Source: Rhipicephalus microplus (Eukaryota > Arthropoda > Arachnida > Ixodida > Ixodidae). Taken from it: a stretch of DNA of 64,000 nt. The notes below the pieces were generated by a model, which saw only the letters and a program-made list of their open reading frames with translations, had not been told where the DNA came from and did not search any database. Location: contig NC_134701.1 in NCBI RefSeq assembly GCF_043290135.1, positions 10,688,501 to 10,752,500 of the forward strand, read 5' to 3'. The translations under genes were made by a program, and so were the position numbers. How positions within the stretch are numbered: position 1 is the stretch's first letter; each line of letters starts with the position of its first letter. Below are positions 57,980-64,000 of this stretch, one piece after another.

Positions 57980-58055
57980 ATGTCATATGGACATAGTTCC
58001 CGACTAAGTTCCCAACTAAGTTCCCAACTAAGGACATAGTTCCCAACTAAGTCGT
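57969..58055. other. scrambled 5' junction of LINE-C with snap-back inverted repeat
   Basis: A perfect 16-bp inverted repeat, agtcgggaactatgtc (57969-57984) and its complement (57990-58005), encloses a 5-nt spacer. Its outer 11 bp come from the flanking satellite. Next come further gttcccaactaa-like units (about 58008-58046), until ORF1 sequence begins at 58056. This looks like templated filler copied from the flank during end joining of the LINE cDNA. Confidence 0.75.
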
Positions 58056-58646
58056 ATGGATGACAGTTTAAAACTCTTGAACGAGGTGGTCGAGTCGACA
58101 CGCTCCCAGCAGCTCGAGCTGACTGCCGCAAATCGCGCTCTAAAAGCAGAAAATGAGGCCCTTCAAAGTAAAGTCGCCAACCTCGAGCAGTACTCAAGGT
58201 TAAATAACTTGGAAATAAAAGGGGTGCCCTCTACCCAAGGAGAGGATTGTTCCGCAATCCTGACTGCCATTGGCGACAAAATCAACTGTAAGGTCTCGGC
58301 TAGCGATGTCGACACGGTACATCGTGTACCTGCAAAGTCCGGTCAAAGGAATATAATTGTGCGGTTTTGCTCTCGTGAAAAAAAGAACGAGTTCATGAAG
58401 AAAGCCAGAAGGGCGCGGCTGAACACTCGAAGTATAGGGTATTCAGGAGAGAACGCACAGGCAATATTTGTGAATGAGCACCTATCACCAGACAATAAGC
58501 GCTTGTTCTCTAGGGCACTTGCCTTAAAGAAAGAAAAAGGATGGCAGTTCATCTGGACGGAAAATTGCCAGATTAAGGTGCGGAAGTCTCCCGACGGTCG
58601 GGTAATTCGCATTGCTTCCGATTCTGATTTATGCAATATTGCCTAA
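58056..58646 (+). CDS. LINE-C ORF1: RNA-binding ORF1 protein, probably N-terminally truncated
   Basis: A 196-residue frame. Residues 1-45 hold the end of a coiled coil (LTAANRALKAENEALQSKV). The conserved core follows: EQYSRLNNLEIKGVP (about 44-58), a DVDTVHRVP segment, NIIVRFCSREKKNEFMKKARRAR, then IFVNEHLSPDNKRLF and WQFIWTENCQIKVRK near the C terminus. These match the same blocks in LINE-A ORF1 (QYSRNKNIEIKGIP, HRLP, FVNEHL, WRFAWASGGKIFAR), but the long serine/proline insert of that protein is missing. The apparent ATG sits directly at the filler junction, so the true start was probably further upstream and has been lost. The expected role is RNA chaperone of the element RNP. Confidence 0.85.
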   Translation: MDDSLKLLNEVVESTRSQQLELTAANRALKAENEALQSKVANLEQYSRLNNLEIKGVPSTQGEDCSAILTAIGDKINCKVSASDVDTVHRVPAKSGQRNIIVRFCSREKKNEFMKKARRARLNTRSIGYSGENAQAIFVNEHLSPDNKRLFSRALALKKEKGWQFIWTENCQIKVRKSPDGRVIRIASDSDLCNIA

Positions 58647-58689
58647 CATTTTGCAATCAGTCTAGTAGTCAATCTTTCAGTTACGTGAA

Positions 58690-61548
58690 ATGGCTTCGTA
58701 CATTCGACCTCACGAACTTCAGACCTATTTTTCCTTGCCCTGCCGTTCACTAATTCATTTTAATGCACGCAGTCTGCAAAAAAACATGGATGGTATCACA
58801 ACTTTTTTATCATCAACTAGTCACAGGTTTTCTGTGATTTGTATTAGCGAAACGTGGCTTTCCGCATCTCATAATCACTTGTATACCTTCCCCTCATACT
58901 CTGCTGAATACTGTCACCGCGATAATAGTAATCATGGTGGTGCGGCTGTTTTCGTGTCCTCGGAACTGCGTTTTCATAGACGACTTGACTTGACACTCAA
59001 AGTGGCTAACTGCGAATCTGTTTGGGTTGAATTTCACGATTCATTTTTTTCACAGGACAAAAAAAACCTTATAGTTGGTTGCATCTATCGTTCACCGTCA
59101 TCATGTGGAAGTGCTTATTGCTCGGCCCTTGGTAATTTGTTGCACAAATTGTCACTGGAGCAGAAAAATGTCATTAACATGGGCGATATCAATATTAACC
59201 TCCTAGATCCATCCAACACACTGTTCAATGAATACGTTAACTGCCTAAATGGCTTTGGGTATGAAAACCTAGTTACGCTTCCAACTCGATGTCCCGCAAA
59301 TAAACAAGGTACACTTATTGACCACGTTTTATCAAATCTCCTTACTAACCCTGACTGCGGCGTTGTCGAAGCCTCTGTTACCGATCACTATCCAATATTT
59401 GTGCGTTTAAATTACACTCCTTGCGCTATTGTCACAGGCCTAACCAGAAAGAAGCTCAATTCAACAAAGTTCTTTGAGTTAATATCTGCTACAGACTGGA
59501 ACCCAGTCATCGCGTGCGATAACCCTGAAACTGCCTACGATACATTTTCAAAGATAATTTCCAATGCCCTTGCAGATTCTACCGAAATAATGAACTGTAA
59601 AAAACCGTTCTCAGCTCCTCGTAACCCATGGCTATCTAGCAGTTTGCTTGATTGCCTGAAGAAAAAAGATAACCTTTACAGAAAAACAAAAAAACAACCG
59701 TTCAATACTGCGCTTCATGATAGGTATAAAAAATATTCTAATCGTTTAGGAAAACTACTCAAACATGCCAAAACACAGTACTATGAAAATAAAATTAAGT
59801 GTGCCGGTAATGATGTAAAAAAACAGTGGGAAATTTTAAACTCGTTTTTGGGTAGATCCAATTAGCATAGCGAAATACCAATGATAAAATCGGGAGACCT
59901 ACTTCTCGATAATCCCTTAGACATTGCTAACTCTTTTATTAACTTCTTCTGTACAGACAAGCAACGGGAAGACGATCCTCTGACCCAGCCTTACCCACGC
60001 ATGCCTCACAGCTTTTTCCTTCACCCCGTGACACCTGAAGAAATAGTCACTATCATTTCTAGTCTAAAAAATACCGGGCCCGGTATTGATAATTTCCGCC
60101 CCTCTCTCATAAAACTCATAGCAAGTTTAATATCTGAAACATTTTGTCACATAGTAAACCTTATTTTTACCACGGGAATTTTTCCAAGCTCCTTGAAGAA
60201 AGCCAAAATAATTCCTGTTTTCAAGAAGGGAGATAAGCGTCTCACATCTAATTATCGACCTATAGCTATACTCTCATTCTTTAGCAAAGTTGATGAAAAA
60301 CTAATAGTAACACGCTTGTCTTCCTATTTTTCAAAATTTCATGTCTTATCAACAAATCAATTTGGATTTAGGGAGGGATACTCAACTGATTTAGCATTAA
60401 TTTACTTGACAGATAAAATCCGGCAGGCAATTGATGCAGGTAATTTGACTGGGGCGCTCTTCATTGATTTATCTAAAGCATTCGATTCACTTGTTCACAA
60501 TATACTATTTGCTAAATTAGAGTCTATTGGAATAGCAGGCCCGCCACTGAAATTACTACGTAACTACTTAAAAGATAGAGAATATATTGTGTCTATATCT
60601 AACACTTACTCACACCCTAAAACAAGTAACATTGGGGTACCGCAGGGATCAATATTAGGACCTCTCTTATTTTTAATATACATCAATGATCTTTCACAAT
60701 GCCTAAAATCATCTGACTGTATTCTTTACGCTGACGACACTACTATTTTCTGCTCAGATAACCACCTTGATTCATTAATCTACAAGCTTAACCACGACGC
60801 GGACAGCATAGTTACCTGGTGCCGGCAAAATAAACTACAGATAAATGCTACAAAATCTCAGTTCGTCATCTTTTCTTCTAAGCATAGGATTTATTCAGGT
60901 TCACCATCTTTAACTTTCGCTTCAAACACACTTTATCCTACTGACAGTGTCATGTTTCTCGGAGTCACATTAGATAAGCACCTAAAATTTGATGAGCATG
61001 TTTCATCGTTAACAAAGAAGACAGCTTATGGCATTAGGATATTAATTAAAGTTCGCAATTTTTTCCATATGAACACACTAATATCCCTTTATTACGCTTT
61101 CATTCATACGTATATTAATTATTGCATATCATCATGGGGAAACACGTATCCAGTCCATTTATCTCCATTGCAACACACTCAAAATCAGGCTATTCGCATC
61201 ATGACACATAGCACCTACACATCAGAAGCATTGCCTTTGCTCACCTCTAACGGTATTCTGTCGGTGGGAAAACTACATAAATATTCCCTCGCAATACTAA
61301 TCCACAAATCCATCAGCGGAAAGCTCCCGTTCCCTATAATCATCAAAAGCCAGTATCCTTACTCTTTGTCAACACGTTTCGCATCCAGCAATAGCTTCTT
61401 ATTACCGAAACCCAGAACTAATTATGGTAAGTTCACTACTAACTTTTCAGCCACACAACTATGGAACTCATTACCATGCCATGTTAAAAATATCTCCAAT
61501 TTCCACGCATTCAAAACCAACCTTCGGAATTATCTGCATTCAGCATAG
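58690..61548 (+). pseudogene. LINE-C ORF2: endonuclease plus reverse transcriptase with one in-frame stop
   Basis: The endonuclease part (58690-59865, 391 codons) shows HFNARS (Asn25), ISETW (Glu54), MGDININ (Asp166) and VTDHYPI (Asp232/His233). A TAG at 59863-59865 stops the frame. The RT part continues in the same frame from 59866. Counted from the ATG at 59881, it has NYRPIAILSF (124-133), IDLSKAF (Asp196), GVPQGSILG (252-260) and LYADDTT (Asp285/Asp286). The two parts total 951 codons, the expected length beside 957 for LINE-A, so nothing but this codon is disrupted. The stop lies in the linker between the domains. Simple inactivation is most likely. Read-through is possible but unsupported. 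No RNase H domain. Confidence 0.9.
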
Positions 61549-61809
61549 TCATCTCATCATTTCATCATCTCTGCTTTCTTTTGTAATTTTTAAATAATCC
61601 AACGATGTTTCAGTGTTAATTGCTTCTTTTTGAGTGTTTACTTTGTGTACACATCTTTGTTGCGTTAAAGTACTTTTGTTTACTCAGCTCTTATGGGAGG
61701 TCCCCTGTACAGTCTCTTGACTTTGGGACCTCCCTCTGTATCAGTAGTAAACCCCATTGTAACCACCATTTGTAGCCAATCAATTTCAATAAACTTTCAA
61801 CTTTCAACT
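61549..61809 (+). other. LINE-C 3' UTR with stem-loop and heptamer tail
   Basis: The UTR includes a perfect 10-bp inverted repeat (gggaggtccc 61695-61704, gggacctccc 61725-61734, 20-nt loop), AATAAA (61788-61793), and three actttca units up to the satellite junction. Conserved 3' hairpins and tandem tails of this type are recognised by the element's own RT in related families. That role is inferred here. Confidence 0.75.
61695..61734 (+). other. LINE-C 3' UTR stem-loop
   Basis: A 10-bp perfect GC-rich stem with a 20-nt loop, about 75 nt upstream of the 3' end. A hairpin at a comparable distance exists in LINE-A (1427-1447), though without sequence similarity. Confidence 0.8.
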
Positions 61810-64000
61810 TTCAACTGCGATATCTAATGTGAAAGTGCATGAAACCGTCGTAATGTTGTAGAGAGCATTGTAAAGTAGCGAGTAAAACGTTTTCTAACGA
61901 TAGAAGTGCGAAGGTTATGTTAGTTTGAGTTAGTTTAAGCTAGGTAGCGTCGTGAAACTACCAAAAACGACGTCATCTAATAAGATGGTGTTGTTTTATT
62001 GCATGTACGAAACTGCAATAGGTGAAATGTTGTGAAAGCACACAAAACGGCATGAACAAGCCAGATACTGTGTGTTGTACCGTTACAAGTGTGAAACTGC
62101 TGTATTGTGATATTCTCGTTAAAGCGCATGCAAGCATCGTGAAACCCTAAAGAGCGATGTCATTTAGCGAGATACAGCGTTCTGTACTGCAACTGTCGTT
62201 AAACCGCATTAAACAATGTCATTTAGTGAGATGCAGTGTTTTTCACAATTACAAGTCGGAAACTGCGATATCTAATGTGAAAGCGCATGAAACCGTCGTA
62301 ATGTTCTAGAGAGCATTGTAATGTAGCGAGTAAAACGTTTTCTAACGATAGAAGTGCGAAGGTTATGTTAGGTTGAGTTATGGTAATTTAAGCTAGGTAG
62401 CGTCGTGAAACCACCAAAAAGGACGTCATCTAACGAGATGGTGTTGTTTTATTGCATGTACGAAACTGCAATAGGTGAAATGTTGTGAAAGCACACAAAA
62501 CGGCATGAACAAGCCAGATACTACGTGTTGTACCGTTACAAGTGCGAAACTGCTGTATTGTGATATTCTCGTTAAAGCGCATGCAAGCATCGTGAAACCT
62601 TAAAGAAAGATGTCATTTAGCGAGATACGGCGTTCTGTACTGTAATAAGTTGCTGAAAAACTGTGAGGTCATGCAAATATCCTTAATGTGACCGAAACTG
62701 TATAATAGAGCGATTTTAGGTACAAGTGCGAATGTTAGGTTGGGTTAAGATATGAACCGTCGTAAAACCGCATTAAACAATGTCACTTAGTGAGATGCAG
62801 TGTTTTTCACCATTACAAGTCGGGAACTGCGATATCTAATGTGAAAGCGCATGAAACCGTCGTAGTGTTTTAGAGAGCATTGTAAAGTAGCGAGTAAAAT
62901 GTTTTCTAACGATAGAAGTGCGAAGGTATGTTATGTTGAGTTATGTTAGTTTAAGCTAGGTATCGTCGTGAAACCACAAAAAGGACGTCATCTAACGAGA
63001 TAAAGTTGTTTTTTTCCGACTACGAAACTGCGATAGGTGAAATATTGTGAAAGGAAACAAAACAGCATGAACTAGCCAGGTACTGCGTGTTGTACCGTTA
63101 AAAGTGCGAAACTGCTATATTGTGATATTCTCGTTAAAGCGCATGCAAGCATCGTGAAACCTTAAAGAACGATGTCATTTAGCGAGATACCGCGTTCTGT
63201 ACTGTAATGAGTTGGTGAAAAACTGTGAGGTCATGCAAATATCGTAATTGTGAACAAAATAGTGTAATAGAACGTTTTTAGATACAAGTGCGAATGTTAG
63301 GTTAGGTTAAGATATGAACCGTCGTAGAACCGCATAAAACAATGTCACTTAGTGAGATGCAGTGTTTTTCACCATTACAAGTCGGGAACAGCGATGTCTA
63401 ATGTGAAAGCGCTTGAAACCGTCGTAATGTTGTAGAAAGCAATGTAAAGTAGCGAGTAAAACGTTTTCTAACGATAGAAGTGCGAAGGTTATGTTATGTT
63501 GAGTTATGTTAGTTTAAGCTAGGTAGCGTCGTGAAACCACCCAAAAAGGACGTCATCTAACGAGATAGTGTTGTTTTATTGCGACTACGAAACTGCGATA
63601 GGTGAAATATTGTGAAAGGACACAAAACGGCATGAACTAGCCAGGTACTGCGTGTTGTACCGTTAAAAGTGCGAAACTGCTATATTGTGATATTCCCGTT
63701 CAAGCGCATGCAAGCATCGTGAAACCTTAAAGACCGATGTCCTTTAGCGAGATACCGCGTTCTGTACTGTAATAAGTTGGTGAAAAACTGTGAGTTCATG
63801 CAAATATCGTAATTGTGAACGAAACAGTGTAATAGAGCGTTTTTAGATACAAGTGCGAATGTTAGGTTTGGTTGAGATATCAACCGTCGTAAAACCGCAT
63901 TAAACAATGTCACTTAGTGGGATGCAGTGTTTTTCACCATTACAAGTCGGGAACTGCGATATCTAATTTGAAAGCGCAGGAAACGGTCGTAATGTTGTAG
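61810..64000. repeat. satellite array, right segment
   Basis: Satellite resumes at gcgatatctaatg. Ruler positions are 62112, 62565, 63127 and 63692, giving one short (453) and two long (562 and 565) intervals, so this is again a mixed domain. Point differences among monomers appear more frequent here than in the 28-46 kb part. A 77-residue antisense frame at 63680-63913 is only a monomer reading. The window ends inside a monomer. Confidence 0.95.

Larger units (their letters stand above)
57980..61809 (+). mobile_element. LINE-C: CR1/L2/Jockey-like non-LTR retrotransposon, probably 5'-truncated
   Basis: Seen: filler (57980-58055), ORF1 (58056-58646), a 43-bp gap, ORF2 interrupted by one stop (58690-61548), and a 3' UTR (61549-61809) with a hairpin, AATAAA (61788-61793) and three tandem actttca units at the end. 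Satellite stops at gggaact and resumes as gcgatatc, so any target duplication is at most 4 bp (aact). ORF1 lacks most of the coiled coil that the LINE-A homologue has and there is no 5' UTR, which points to 5' truncation. It is the same superfamily as LINE-A but a different family, as the protein sequences differ widely. Confidence 0.9.

Noticed and set aside
57964..58197. A 77-residue minus-strand frame with repeated SWEL-like units
   Set aside because: The repeats come from the gttcccaactaa filler units at the LINE-C junction, and the rest is antisense to ORF1.
59881..61548. The RT part of LINE-C as an independent gene
   Set aside because: It lies in the same frame as the endonuclease part with just one TAG between them and the combined length fits a normal ORF2, so it is one interrupted gene.
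1..64000. CRISPR-like array
   Set aside because: The repeats are hundreds of bases long, contiguous, and have no unique spacers. The context is eukaryotic satellite DNA.
1..64000. tRNA or rRNA genes
   Set aside because: I saw no cloverleaf-type A/B box pair or rRNA-like segment outside the LINEs and satellite. The array explains the rest of the sequence.

Overview
The window looks like a heterochromatic, possibly subtelomeric or pericentromeric, stretch of an arthropod nuclear genome. A chelicerate, perhaps a tick, is my best guess. The reasons are arrays of the arthropod telomere pentamer (TTAGG)n in degenerate form, long tandem satellite DNA with no host gene, and three LINE (non-LTR) retrotransposons with arthropod-type ORF1/ORF2 proteins. 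I see no host protein gene, tRNA, rRNA, CRISPR or prokaryotic feature. The species is inference.

Layout. (1) 1-1340 satellite. (2) 1341-6116 LINE-A, a CR1/L2/Jockey-like element on the minus strand, with both ORFs open. It sits blunt in the satellite and its uninterrupted paralogous site is at 8706/8707. (3) 6117-21590 satellite. (4) 21602-27119 LINE-B, an I-type element on the minus strand with a zinc-knuckle ORF1 and an EN-RT-RNase H ORF2, both open, flanked by an 11-bp target-site duplication. (5) 27131-47955 satellite. (6) 47956-48862 degenerate TTAGG array. (7) 48863-54041 satellite. (8) 54042-54748 second TTAGG array. (9) 54749-57979 satellite. (10) 57980-61809 LINE-C, a CR1/L2/Jockey-like element on the plus strand, with a scrambled 5' junction and one in-frame stop in ORF2. 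(11) 61810-64000 satellite.

Satellite organisation. Using the recurring gatattctcg motif as a ruler, repeat intervals fall into two classes only: long (558-571 bp) and short (451-453 bp). A long monomer resolves into six diverged sub-units of about 80-107 bp. The short monomer lacks about 108 bp, roughly one sub-unit. Monomer order splits the array into three domains: an irregular left part with paired short monomers (to about 21.3 kb), a middle part dominated by long-long-short trimers of about 1.57 kb (27.3-42.0 kb), and a right part with long monomers only (42.0-57.4 kb). On top of this are local duplications of about 2.59, 3.14, 2.13, 2.25 and 6.09 kb. The last carries one TTAGG array in each copy.

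How it fits together. The satellite evolves by unequal exchange and slippage at several scales, and LINEs have landed in it at three different monomer positions. Two LINEs look young, with long open frames and sharp boundaries. The TTAGG arrays run in the same orientation as the short TTAGG-like motif inside each monomer and rejoin the monomer exactly at that motif, which suggests a link between the satellite and telomere-type repeats. No new multi-gene system is encoded here. The notable biology is the architecture of the repeats.
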